Assembly: GCA_030550535.1 (NCBI GenBank)
Contig: JAUQPF010000010.1
Span: 23,877-65,013, forward strand
Direction: 5' to 3'
DNA length: 41,137 nt
Source: Candidatus Bipolaricaulota bacterium
Lineage (GTDB): Bacteria > Bipolaricaulota > Bipolaricaulia > Bipolaricaulales > Bipolaricaulaceae
In this document: positions 15,053 through 22,511 of the stretch, piece after piece
Numbering within the stretch: the stretch's first letter is position 1
How the letters are laid out: every line of letters begins with the position of its first letter
Made by a program: the position numbers and the translations under genes
The notes under the pieces: generated by a model
What the model was told of the DNA's origin: nothing
Databases searched by the model: none
The model's input: only the letters and a program-made list of their open reading frames with translations

Positions 15053-16114
15053 ATGCAACGCCTCGAGGTGGTGGGTTTTCTTGAAGGGCGGTTCCCCCGG
15101 TCCTTGGCGGAGGAGTGGGATCGCACCGGCCTTCAGGTGGGGAGGCTAGAGGCGCCCTGCCGCCGCGTCCTCGTGGTCCTGGATCTGGAGCTTCGCCACC
15201 TCCCCCTCCTTCCGGAGGTGGACCTCGTGGTGGCCCACCATCCCCTCCTCTTCCACCCTCTGGAGGCGGTGCGGCCGGATACGCCCCTGGGGGCGAAGCT
15301 TCGGGCCCTTTTGGCGGCGGATGTGGCCTTCTATGCCCTGCACACGCCCTACGACGCCGCTCAGGGTGGCCTCAACGACCTTTTGGCCCATCGCCTTGGC
15401 CTCCGGGAGGCCCGGCCCCTGCGGACCCGCGGCCGGCTCTTGAAGCTCGCGGTGTTTGTGCCCACAACCCACGAGGAGGCCGTGGCCCAGGCCCTGTTTT
15501 CGGCCGGCGCGGGAAAGATCGGGAAGTACGGGCATTGCTCGTTCCGCGTGCGGGGCACCGGCACCTTTCTCCCCGAGGAGGGCGCGAAACCCTTCTTGGG
15601 CACGGTGGGACGCGAGGAACACGTGGAGGAGGTACGCCTGGAGACCATCGTTCCCGAGGAGAAGTTGGAGAAGGTCCTGGAGGCCATGCTTTCCGCCCAT
15701 CCCTACGAGGAGGTGGCCTACGACCTTTACCCTTTGGCCAACCGCGATGTGCGGCACGGGCTCGGCCGCGTGGGGCAGCTTTCGGAACCTACCCGGGTCA
15801 CGGCCGTGCTGGAGAGGTTCGCGATGGCCTTGGGGGTAGCCGGGCCCAAAGTCGTGGCTGGGCCAACCGCTAAGGAGGTGTCGCGCGTGGCCGTGTGCGG
15901 GGGAAGCGGCGGCGACCTTGTGCCCGCCGCCCTCCACGCCGGAGCCGAGCTTTTCCTCACCGGGGAGATGGGGTATCACCGGGTGCAGGAGGCGGTGGAG
16001 GCCGGGCTCACCGTGGCCCTCTTTGGGCACGCGGAGACGGAGCGGCCGTTCGTCCCCCACATCGCCGGCCTCCTCAGGCAACGCTTCCCTGAACTCGAGG
16101 TGATCGAGGGGTGA
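15053..16114 (+). CDS. Nif3-like (DUF34) di-metal protein with inserted domain
   Basis: A 353-residue Nif3/DUF34 protein ('GTP cyclohydrolase I type 2 homolog'). Metal ligands are visible: His62-His63 (VAHHPLLFH), His97 and Asp101 (HTPYDAAQGGLND), His326 and Glu330 (FGHAETE). The middle third (about residues 130-230, containing AGAGKIGKYGHCSFRV and HPYEEVAYDLYPL) is the PII/CutA-like insert found in the longer bacterial members. The family is near-universal and linked to metal handling or metabolite repair, with no agreed reaction. It is the first gene of a plus-strand run and overlaps the next gene by GTGA. Confidence 0.93.
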   Translation: MQRLEVVGFLEGRFPRSLAEEWDRTGLQVGRLEAPCRRVLVVLDLELRHLPLLPEVDLVVAHHPLLFHPLEAVRPDTPLGAKLRALLAADVAFYALHTPYDAAQGGLNDLLAHRLGLREARPLRTRGRLLKLAVFVPTTHEEAVAQALFSAGAGKIGKYGHCSFRVRGTGTFLPEEGAKPFLGTVGREEHVEEVRLETIVPEEKLEKVLEAMLSAHPYEEVAYDLYPLANRDVRHGLGRVGQLSEPTRVTAVLERFAMALGVAGPKVVAGPTAKEVSRVAVCGGSGGDLVPAALHAGAELFLTGEMGYHRVQEAVEAGLTVALFGHAETERPFVPHIAGLLRQRFPELEVIEG

Positions 16115-16815
16115 GCGAGGTCCTCGCGGCGTTGCGGGTCTTGGCGGAGCTGGATCACGCCCTGCACCATCTTTCTGGTCGCTTGGCTGACCTGGATCAG
16201 GACGAGCTTGTGCTTCAGGACCGGCTCAGGGCGGAGGACCAGGCCATGGCTCGCCGGCGGGAGGAGCACCGAAAACTTCGGCAATCCGCCCTTGACCGCA
16301 CCGCCGAGGCCGATGCCACGGACGCTAAAATCCGGGAGTACCAGCACAAGCTCGACCACGAGATCATCTCCTACAAGGAGATGGAGTTTTTGCGCGAGCA
16401 GGTGAAGCTCCTGCGGGCGCGACTGGACCAGCTGAGCGAGGAGGCCCTGCGCCTCATGGACGCCGTGGAGGAAGACGCCAAGAAACTCGCGGAGGAGGAG
16501 CAGCGTCACCAAGAGCGGCGGGCCAAGCTAACGGAGGAGCTCCAGGCGCTTGGGAAAAAGCGGGAGGCCCTGCAGCAGGAGAAGGCCGCGCTCGAGGCTC
16601 GCAGGGAAGAGGCGTTGGGGCGCCTTCCTCCGTTGGTGCGGCAGAGGTACGAGCAACTCCGGGCCCGCTACCCCGATCCCGTGGTGTACGTGGATGGGCA
16701 GGCCTGCAGCGGGTGCCATCTTAGGCTTTCCGAGGCCACGATGCTCAAGCTTCGGGAGGGTCGGGAGGTGGTGACCTGCGAAAACTGCTCGCGGTTCTTG
16801 CTCTTGCGCTGGTAG
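16111..16815 (+). CDS. Coiled-coil protein with C4-type zinc ribbon (COG1579)
   Basis: A 234-residue protein. Residues about 1-165 form a long coiled coil rich in Glu, Arg and Leu heptads (HKLDHEIISYKEMEFLREQV). The C-terminus has a zinc ribbon with CSGC (199-202) and CENC (223-226), flanked by HLRLSEATMLKLR, matching COG1579 / zf-RING_7. These proteins commonly follow Nif3-like genes, and nucleic-acid binding has been suggested. The start is GTG, overlapping the Nif3-like stop. The last 40 bases also encode the signal peptide of the next protein in another frame. Confidence 0.9.
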   Translation: MSEVLAALRVLAELDHALHHLSGRLADLDQDELVLQDRLRAEDQAMARRREEHRKLRQSALDRTAEADATDAKIREYQHKLDHEIISYKEMEFLREQVKLLRARLDQLSEEALRLMDAVEEDAKKLAEEEQRHQERRAKLTEELQALGKKREALQQEKAALEARREEALGRLPPLVRQRYEQLRARYPDPVVYVDGQACSGCHLRLSEATMLKLREGREVVTCENCSRFLLLRW

Positions 16816-17447
16816 GCTGGGCTCAGCCCTATTCCCTGCCCCTTCAGACCGGCCCCATCAACGACTATGGCCAGACCCTGGAGGCCACGGATCGCGGAAA
16901 GGTTTGGGCTCTCCTCCAGGCTCTCGCCGAGAGGGGCCTGGACATCGTGTACCTCGCGAGCTGGCACGACCCCTTTGGGGACCCTCTGCGCTACGCGGCC
17001 GAGGTCTTTCGGGCCTGGGGCCTTGGGGAGAACCAGACCCTTTTGGTTTTTCTGCGGGGCGCGGATCGGCGCTGGCGGGTGGTGGTGCGGGCAGGGCCAG
17101 CGGTGCGCCTTCCGGCGCGGACCGAGGAGCTTCGCCAGCGCGCGGAGCTCGAGGCCAACCGCACGCGCCCGGGGTACGCCGCCGTGCGCTTCTTGAGCGG
17201 GCTCCTCTCCGCTTTGGAGGAGCCCCCTTCCCGCGGGGGCCTCGTGGTGCCGTGGAAGGCCATCCTCCTTGGGCTGGCCGCCGGGGCCGGCCTTCTTGGG
17301 GTCCTGCGGCTTTTTTGCCCCCGGTGTTTTCGGCCCCTGCGCCGGGTGGAGTCCGTGGGCGGTATACTTTGGGTGTGCCCGCGGTGTCGGTACACCCGGG
17401 CCGGGTGGGGGAGACGGCCAGGGGGCCGCAGGGGCTTTCACCCCTGA
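16776..17447 (+). CDS. TPM-domain membrane protein with zinc ribbon, CTG start
   Basis: About 223 residues. The TPM fold shows as INDYGQTLEATDRGKVW, GLDIVYLASWHDPFGDP and WGLGENQTLLVFLRG; a membrane helix follows (PWKAILLGLAAGAGLLGV), then a cytoplasmic zinc ribbon CPRC...CPRC. No in-frame ATG, GTG or TTG exists between the stop at 16722 and codon 16947, which lies inside the TPM domain. Reading from CTG at 16776 gives a clean signal peptide (RKLLAVLALALVGWAQ) with GGAGG seven bases upstream, so I choose CTG. The front overlaps the zinc-ribbon gene by 40 bases and the end lies inside rnpB. TPM proteins are periplasmic/extracytoplasmic; roles include photosystem repair in plants and poorly known envelope functions in bacteria. 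Confidence 0.7.
   Translation: MRKLLAVLALALVGWAQPYSLPLQTGPINDYGQTLEATDRGKVWALLQALAERGLDIVYLASWHDPFGDPLRYAAEVFRAWGLGENQTLLVFLRGADRRWRVVVRAGPAVRLPARTEELRQRAELEANRTRPGYAAVRFLSGLLSALEEPPSRGGLVVPWKAILLGLAAGAGLLGVLRLFCPRCFRPLRRVESVGGILWVCPRCRYTRAGWGRRPGGRRGFHP
17363..17368 (+). promoter_or_regulatory. Likely -10 box of rnpB inside the TPM gene
   Basis: TATACT within codons of the TPM protein's zinc ribbon. Transcription would begin near 17375, and a small hairpin (GGGTGT 17371-17376 with ACACCC 17392-17397) precedes the mature RNA. The -35 is weak, so rnpB may also be processed from the upstream transcript. Confidence 0.45.
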
Positions 17448-17749
17448 GGAAGGTCCGGACTCCGCAGGGCAGGCCGCTCGGGGCAACCCGAGAGGGAGCG
17501 ATCCCTGGAAAGTGCCACAGAGAACAGACCGCCAGCGGCCCCTCCTCGGGAGGGGTGCGGGCAAGGGTGAAACGGTGGGGTAAGAGCCCACCGCCGGGGC
17601 CGCGAGGTTCCCGGGCACGGCAAACCCCGGCCGGAGCAAGGCCAAATAGGGAGGCGCTTGAGGGTGGCCCGCCCGATGCCTCCGGGTAGGCCGCACAAGA
17701 GGAATGGCCCCCCACGACAGAATCCGGCCTATGGCCCTCTCCCCCGCCC
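17403..17749 (+). ncRNA. rnpB: RNase P RNA, class A
   Basis: The conserved blocks are in order: GAGGAAGGTCCGGACTCC (P4 5' side; most homologs have GAAAG), GCCACAGAGAACAGACCGCC, GGGTGAAACGGTGGGGTAAG and ACAGAATCCGGCCTAT (P4 3' side). The ends pair as P1: GGGGGAGA at 17407-17414 with TCTCCCCC at 17738-17745, extended by GGCC/GGCC inside and GGG/CCC outside. Length about 347 bases is normal for class A. RNase P RNA matures the 5' ends of tRNAs. The first about 45 bases are also coding sequence of the TPM protein. Confidence 0.96.
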
Positions 17750-17754
17750 CTTTT

Positions 17755-17782
17755 TATAATGCCGCCGTGCGAAAAAAGGAGG
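17755..17782 (+). promoter_or_regulatory. -10 box and Shine-Dalgarno of YugP-like gene
   Basis: TATAAT at 17755-17760 directly after the rnpB 3' strand of P1, in a short T-run that may also serve termination. AAGGAGG at 17776-17782 is seven bases before ATG 17790, which decides that start over GTG 17784. Confidence 0.6.
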
Positions 17783-17789
17783 TGTGCGC

Positions 17790-18479
17790 ATGATCTGGCT
17801 TTTCTACCCGGAAACGCTGATCCTTCTCATCCCCGCGGTGCTTCTCGCGTTTTACGCCCAGTACAAGGTGCGCGCGGCCTACGCGAAATACCTGCGCGTG
17901 CCCACCCAGCGCCGGGTGAGCGCGGCCGAAGCCGCCCGCATCCTTTTGGAGTACGCGGGCGTCACGAACGTGCGCATCGAGCCCATCCGCCAGCCCTTGG
18001 GCGATCACTACGACCCGCGCCGGCGGGTTCTCCGGCTTTCCGCGCCCGACTCGGTTTCCGTGGCCGCCGTGGGCGTGGCGGCCCATGAGGCCGGCCATGC
18101 CCTCCAGCACGCCCAGGGCTATGCTCCCTTGGCCCTGCGCTCGGCCATCGTCCCCGTGGCCATGTTCGGCTCGCAGTTGGCCTTCCCCCTCTTCTTCCTC
18201 GGCCTCATCTTCCAGGCCACATCCCTGGTGAACGTGGGGATCATCCTGTTTTCCGCGGCGGTGCTGTTCACCTTGGTGACGCTCCCTGTGGAGTTCAACG
18301 CTTCCCGGCGGGCGGTTCAAGCCCTGCGCGCCGCCGGCCTCGTCACGGAAGGGGAGCTGGGCGCGGTGAAGGAGGTCCTCACCGCGGCGGCCCTCACCTA
18401 CGTGGCCTCCGCGGCCATGGCCGTGGCCCAGCTTCTGGGCATGCTCCTCATCGCGGGAAGCAGCCGCCGCCGCTCCTGA
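17790..18479 (+). CDS. YugP-like membrane zinc metallopeptidase (PF04298)
   Basis: A 229-residue membrane protease. The zincin motif HEAGH (99-103) follows a cytoplasmic or membrane-proximal stretch LGDHYDPRRRVLRLS; helices lie at about 5-23, 120-140, 145-170 and 200-220. The family (Zn_peptidase_2) is widespread but poorly characterised, presumably acting in membrane protein quality control. The third Zn ligand is expected after LPVEFNASRRA, where the conserved E-x-x-A-S is present. Its stop abuts the rpe ATG. Confidence 0.93.
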   Translation: MIWLFYPETLILLIPAVLLAFYAQYKVRAAYAKYLRVPTQRRVSAAEAARILLEYAGVTNVRIEPIRQPLGDHYDPRRRVLRLSAPDSVSVAAVGVAAHEAGHALQHAQGYAPLALRSAIVPVAMFGSQLAFPLFFLGLIFQATSLVNVGIILFSAAVLFTLVTLPVEFNASRRAVQALRAAGLVTEGELGAVKEVLTAAALTYVASAAMAVAQLLGMLLIAGSSRRRS

Positions 18480-19133
18480 ATGAAGCTTTCCCTCTCCATC
18501 CTCAACGCCGACCTTTCCTGCTTGCGCTCCGTTATTGAGGGGCTTTCCGACCTCGTGGACTACGTGCATTTCGACGTGATGGACGGGCACTTCGTGCCCA
18601 ACCTCACGTTTGGCCCCGTTCTCCCCAACTCCCTGCGGGACAAGCTCGCGCTTCCCTTCGACATCCACCTCATGGTGGACCGGCCGGCCCTCTACGCCCC
18701 GCGGTTCTCCGTGCGCCCGGAGGACGTGGTCATCTTCCACATCGAGGCCGCGGATCCGCCGGATGAGGCCCTGGCCGCCATCCGGGGCCTGGGTTGCCGG
18801 GTGGGCGTTTCCCTCCGGCCGCGCACCCCGCTTTCCGTGCTCGAGCCCCTTTTGGATGAGCTCGATTGGGTTTTGGTGATGAGCGTGGAGCCGGGTTTTG
18901 GAGGGCAAGCGTTCCTTCCCGAGTCCCTGGAGCGGATCCGCGCGCTCCGAAGGATGGTGGGAACGCGTCCCATCACGATCGCTGTGGACGGGGGGATCGG
19001 TCCGGAAAACGTGGGTGCGGTGGTGGAGGCCGGTGCGGACGTGGTCGTGGTGGGCGCGGCCATCTTCCGCGCCCCCAAGCCCCGCGAAGCCGCCCTCAAC
19101 TTGTGGAAGGCCGCTGGACGCCCGAGGAATTGA
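18480..19133 (+). CDS. rpe: Ribulose-phosphate 3-epimerase
   Basis: A 217-residue TIM barrel: LSLSILNADLSCL, VHFDVMDGHFVPN (His and Asp metal ligands), FDIHLMVDRP, VLVMSVEPGFGGQ and ITIAVDGGIGPEN are the family blocks, with the GAAIF phosphate loop at the end. It interconverts ribulose-5-phosphate and xylulose-5-phosphate in the pentose phosphate pathway. TGA overlaps the ribD ATG, giving a YugP-rpe-ribD operon; ribulose-5-phosphate is also a riboflavin precursor (via RibB), a sensible pairing with ribD. Confidence 0.96.
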   Translation: MKLSLSILNADLSCLRSVIEGLSDLVDYVHFDVMDGHFVPNLTFGPVLPNSLRDKLALPFDIHLMVDRPALYAPRFSVRPEDVVIFHIEAADPPDEALAAIRGLGCRVGVSLRPRTPLSVLEPLLDELDWVLVMSVEPGFGGQAFLPESLERIRALRRMVGTRPITIAVDGGIGPENVGAVVEAGADVVVVGAAIFRAPKPREAALNLWKAAGRPRN

Positions 19134-20251
19134 TGCGCCGCGTCCTCGCCCTGGCCCGGCGGGGCGAGGGCCAAACCCGTCCCAATCCCCTTGTGGGGGC
19201 CCTCGTGGTGCGGGAGGGGGGGATCGTGGCCGAGGCTTACCATGAGCGCTTTGGGGGGCCGCACGCGGAGATCCTTGCTTTGGAGCGCGCGGGGGAGAGG
19301 GCTCGCGGCGCCGAACTCTACGTGAACCTTGAGCCCTGCGTGGCTTTCCCGGGAAAGAAGACGCCGCCCTGCACGGAGGCCATCATCCGGGCGGGGATCC
19401 AACGCGTTGTGATCGCCACGCGGGATCCCAATCCGCAGGTATCCGGTCGGGGCGTGGCTCAACTCCGGGAAGCGGGGATCGAGGTGGTGGAGGGCGTCCT
19501 CGCCGAGGAGGCTCGAAAACTCAACGAGGTCTTCTTCCACTGGATCACCACGGGGACCCCTTTTGTGGCCCTGAAACTCGCCCTCACCCTGGACGGGAAG
19601 ATCGCCAGCGTCACGGGGAGGTCCCGGTGGATCACGGGGCCGGAGGCGCGAAGGAGGGTGCACGAGCTGCGCCGGCGGTACGCGGCGGTGCTCGTGGGCG
19701 CCAACACCGTGCTCGCCGACGACCCTGAACTCACCGTGCGCGAGGTGGAGGGGCCACAGCCCTTGCGCATCGTCCTCGATGGGGAGGGCCGGGTCCCCCT
19801 CACCGCCCGCGTGTTCAACGCCCAGGCCCAGACCCTGGTGGCCACGGTCCGAATGCCCCCTGAGAAGGAGGAGGCCCTGCGGGCCCAGGGCGTGGAAGTC
19901 CTGCGCCTTCCCGGAGAAAAAGGCGTGGATCTACCGAGACTTCTGGCCCTGTTGGGTGCACGAGGCATTGATTCCGTGCTCGTGGAGGGCGGTGGCGAGG
20001 TGGCCTGGTCCTTCCTTTCCCAAGGCCTCGTGCACAAGGTCTATTTTTTCTACGCGCCCCTCATCCTCGGCGGGAGGAAGGCCGTTCCCGCCGTGGGCGG
20101 GGAGGGCTTCCCCGAGCCCGCTCAGGGCATCCGCCTTCGGGATCTTGAGTTCGAGCGCGTGGGCGAGGACTTCCTTCTTACGGGTTATCCGGAGTACACG
20201 GGGGCGCGTTTGGCCACCTTGGGGACCAAGGACTCCGGCACGCGCTCGTAG
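19133..20251 (+). CDS. ribD: Riboflavin biosynthesis deaminase/reductase RibD
   Basis: A 372-residue bifunctional enzyme. The deaminase domain (1-145) has PNPLVGA, HAE (44-46) and two zinc cysteines in LEPCVAFPGKKTPPC (Cys69, Cys80). The usual PCSHxGxTPPC has eight residues between cysteines; here there are ten, and the Ser-His is absent. The reductase domain has LKLALTLDGKIAS, SRWITG, RRRYAAVLVGANTVLADDP and LVEGGGEVAWSFL. Together they convert the pyrimidine intermediate of riboflavin synthesis in two steps. No other rib genes are nearby. The 3' end overlaps the convergent EF-G gene by 67 bases, adding about 20 non-conserved residues. Confidence 0.94.
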   Translation: MRRVLALARRGEGQTRPNPLVGALVVREGGIVAEAYHERFGGPHAEILALERAGERARGAELYVNLEPCVAFPGKKTPPCTEAIIRAGIQRVVIATRDPNPQVSGRGVAQLREAGIEVVEGVLAEEARKLNEVFFHWITTGTPFVALKLALTLDGKIASVTGRSRWITGPEARRRVHELRRRYAAVLVGANTVLADDPELTVREVEGPQPLRIVLDGEGRVPLTARVFNAQAQTLVATVRMPPEKEEALRAQGVEVLRLPGEKGVDLPRLLALLGARGIDSVLVEGGGEVAWSFLSQGLVHKVYFFYAPLILGGRKAVPAVGGEGFPEPAQGIRLRDLEFERVGEDFLLTGYPEYTGARLATLGTKDSGTRS

Positions 20252-22257
20252 TGTTCAAACCGCATGGTGAAGGAGCCGCGGCCGCTGGTGAGGCTGCGCA
20301 GGGCCGTGGCGTAGCCGAAAAGCTCGGCGAGCGGGGCCCGCCCCACCACCACCGCGAGGGACCCCTTGCTCTCGAGGCCCAAAAGCTTCCCGCGCCGCGC
20401 GGAAAGATCGCCCACCACGGCGCCGACATGCTCCTCGGGCACGGTGACCTCAAGGTGCATCACCGGCTCGAGGAGGAGCGTTCCCAGCCTTCTTAGGGCC
20501 TCCCGCAGGGCCTGGGCCGCGCAGGTGCGGAAGGCCTGCTCCGAGGAGTCCACCTCGTGGTAGGAGCCGTCGAGGAGGAGGAACTTCAGGTCCACCACGG
20601 GGAAGCCCAAGGGGCCCTCCGCCATGGCCTCCACCAGGCCCTTGCGCACAGCGGGGATGTACTCCTTGGGGATGCGGCCCCCCACCACCCGGCTTTCGAA
20701 CTCCAAGCCTGTGCCGGGCGCGGCCGGCTCGACCCGAAAGAGGATGTGGGCATATTGACCCCGGCCTCCCGTCTGCTTCACGAGCTTGTGTTCAAAATTC
20801 CCGGCGCGCAGGGGCGTCTCCCGGTAGGCCACCTGGGGCGCACCGCTCGTCACCTCCACCCCGAATTCCCGCCGCAGCCGATCCACCACGATCTCCAGAT
20901 GCAGCTCCCCCATCCCGGAGACGACGAGCTCTCCGGTTTCAGGGTCCGCGCGCAAGGAGAGCGTGGGATCCTCGGCCACGAGGGCGGCGAGGGCCCGGGA
21001 AAGGCGGTCCGCATCGGTCTTGCGCACAGGAGAAATCGCCAGATCCAAAACGGGAGAGGGAAAATCCATGGCCTCAAGAAGGATGGGCGCATCGGGAGCG
21101 CAGAGGGTGTCGCCGGTATGGGCCTCGTCCAGGCCCACGAGGGCTCCGACCTCGCCTGCCCTAAGCTCCTCCACGGGGAGGCGTTCGTTGGCGTGCACCT
21201 GAAAGAGGCGGCCCACGCGCTGCACCGTGCCCCTCCCCGCGTTGAGGACCGGGTTTCCTGCGCGCAAAACGCCGGAGTAAACCCGCACAAAATAGACCTT
21301 TCCCACGTGGCGATCGGCCTGGATCTTGAAGATCAGGGCAGAAAGGGGCGCCTCAGGACTGGGGAGGCGTTCGAGCGGCTGGCCCTCCCAGGAGCCGCGC
21401 ACCGCGGGAAGGTCCACGGGGGAGGGCAAAAAGTCCACCACGGCGTCAAGAAGCCTTCGCACGCCCTTGAGCTTGGCGGCTGATCCCGCCAGGACGGGCA
21501 CGATTTTCCCCGCCAGGGTGGCCCGCCGCAGCGCTCGCCGCAGCTCCGCTTCGCTCACCTCCCCGGAAAGGTAACGCTCCAAGAACAGGTCGTCGGCCTC
21601 GGCCACGGCCTCCACGAGTCTTTCGCGCGCCGCTTGCGCTTCCCTTTGGAACTCTTGGGGGATGGGGAGGCGCGGGGGTTCCCCCCCGTTCTCGCCCTCC
21701 CCAAGGAGGATGGCCTCCAGGGTGAGGAGGTCGATGAGGCCGCAGAACTCGTCCTCAGCTCCCATGGGAAGAACGATGGGCACGGGGTTGGCGCCCAAAT
21801 CGCGGCGCATCTCCTCCACCACGCCGACGAAATCGGCGCCCACCCGGTCCATCTTGTTCACGAAGGCGATGCGCGGGACCCCGTAGCGCTCGGCCTGGCG
21901 CCACACGGTCTCCGACTGGGCCTCCACCCCGCCCACGGCGCAAAAGAGGGCGATCATCCCGTCCACCACGCGCAGGGCCCGCTCCACCTCCGCCGTGAAG
22001 TCCACGTGGCCGGGGGTGTCGATGAGGTTCACGGTGTGCCCCTTCCAGGGGAGGGTGGTGGCCGCAGCGGTGATGGTGATGCCGCGCTCGCGCTCCTGGG
22101 GCATCCAGTCCAGCGTGGCCTGGCCTTCGTCCACCTCACCGAAGCGGTGCTTCTTCCCGGAGAGGAAGAGCATGGCTTCCGAAAGGGTGGTCTTGCCGGC
22201 ATCGATGTGCGCGGCGATCCCAATGTTGCGAATCCTGTGCATATCCGCCGTTTCCAT
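20185..22257 (-). CDS. fusA: Elongation factor G (or EF-G paralog)
   Basis: A 690-residue translocation GTPase. AHIDAGKTT (16-24), ERERGITITAAATT (switch I end), DTPGH (80-84) and NKMD (134-137) form the G domain; domains II-V follow with VSGMGELHLEI, KQTGGRGQYAHI, VDSSEQAF and VMHLEVTVPEEHVG. It moves tRNAs and mRNA during elongation or acts in recycling. It stands alone, without rpsL/rpsG/tuf, so a second EF-G type is possible. ATG at 22257 has GGAGG upstream. A structured region with an intrinsic terminator sits in front of it. Confidence 0.93.
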   Translation of the reverse strand: METADMHRIRNIGIAAHIDAGKTTLSEAMLFLSGKKHRFGEVDEGQATLDWMPQERERGITITAAATTLPWKGHTVNLIDTPGHVDFTAEVERALRVVDGMIALFCAVGGVEAQSETVWRQAERYGVPRIAFVNKMDRVGADFVGVVEEMRRDLGANPVPIVLPMGAEDEFCGLIDLLTLEAILLGEGENGGEPPRLPIPQEFQREAQAARERLVEAVAEADDLFLERYLSGEVSEAELRRALRRATLAGKIVPVLAGSAAKLKGVRRLLDAVVDFLPSPVDLPAVRGSWEGQPLERLPSPEAPLSALIFKIQADRHVGKVYFVRVYSGVLRAGNPVLNAGRGTVQRVGRLFQVHANERLPVEELRAGEVGALVGLDEAHTGDTLCAPDAPILLEAMDFPSPVLDLAISPVRKTDADRLSRALAALVAEDPTLSLRADPETGELVVSGMGELHLEIVVDRLRREFGVEVTSGAPQVAYRETPLRAGNFEHKLVKQTGGRGQYAHILFRVEPAAPGTGLEFESRVVGGRIPKEYIPAVRKGLVEAMAEGPLGFPVVDLKFLLLDGSYHEVDSSEQAFRTCAAQALREALRRLGTLLLEPVMHLEVTVPEEHVGAVVGDLSARRGKLLGLESKGSLAVVVGRAPLAELFGYATALRSLTSGRGSFTMRFEHYERVPESLVPKVAKRAPVYSG

Positions 22258-22290
22258 CTCGCTCCTCCGTGGGTTTCGCGCGGGAAGGTA

Positions 22291-22314
22291 AAAATAAAAA
22301 ACCCGCCGGGCGGG
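22291..22314 (-). terminator. Intrinsic terminator upstream of fusA
   Basis: On the minus strand CCCGC, loop CCG, GCGGG, then TTTTTTATTTTT. It ends about 34 bases before the fusA ATG. No minus-strand gene lies immediately upstream for it to terminate, so it is either an attenuator or protects fusA from antisense transcription. The following TATTTT could double as a -10 box. Confidence 0.55.
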
Positions 22315-22417
22315 CGAACCCAGTACGAGGGGGCAAGCTTACCGCCTCCGCGGGCCTGTGCAAGGCATGAGCCTTGCGGGCGGGCAGCGAACCCGCTTGC
22401 CTGTTTTGCTGGCCCCC
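22315..22417 (-). other. Structured intergenic element before fusA
   Basis: Dense inverted repeats: GGGGGC/GCCCCC (22329-22334 with 22412-22417) or GGCAAGC/GCTTGCC (22332-22338 with 22395-22401) enclose two hairpins, GCAAGGC-tcat-GCCTTGC (22360-22377) and GCGGG/CCCGC (22380-22396). Read toward fusA, this is an aptamer-like multistem followed by the terminator and then the gene. I recognise no known RNA family. The stems are equally possible on the plus strand, where the right arm overlaps the tRNA promoter. Confidence 0.4.
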
Positions 22418-22425
22418 ACTACGAT
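22397..22425 (+). promoter_or_regulatory. tRNA gene promoter
   Basis: TTGCCT (22397-22402), 17-base spacer, TACGAT (22420-22425), ten bases before the first tRNA base. It should drive the tRNA and the downstream genes. Confidence 0.6.
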
Positions 22426-22435
22426 CAGCCTTGGT

Positions 22436-22507
22436 GGGCCCGTAGCTCAGGGGTAGAGCAGCCGGCTCATAACCGGTTGGTCGCAGGTTCAATCCCTGCC
22501 GGGCCCA
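22436..22507 (+). tRNA. tRNA with CAT anticodon (elongator Met, or Ile2)
   Basis: A 72-base cloverleaf: acceptor GGGCCCG with CGGGCCC, D arm with GCTC...GAGC, anticodon loop CTCATAA (anticodon CAT), T arm with GCAGG/CCTGC and loop TTCAATC, discriminator A. The G1-C72 pair rules out initiator tRNA. Whether it is elongator Met or the lysidine-modified Ile2 form cannot be settled by eye. CCA is not encoded. The next ATG is only four bases after the discriminator. Confidence 0.95.
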
Positions 22508-22511
22508 AAGC

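Noticed and set aside
22315-22417. SRP RNA, tmRNA or 6S RNA in the fusA upstream element
   Set aside because: No GGTCAGGTCCGGAAGGAAGCAGC-like core of SRP RNA, no tmRNA tRNA-like ends or tag frame, and no long 6S-like bulged duplex.
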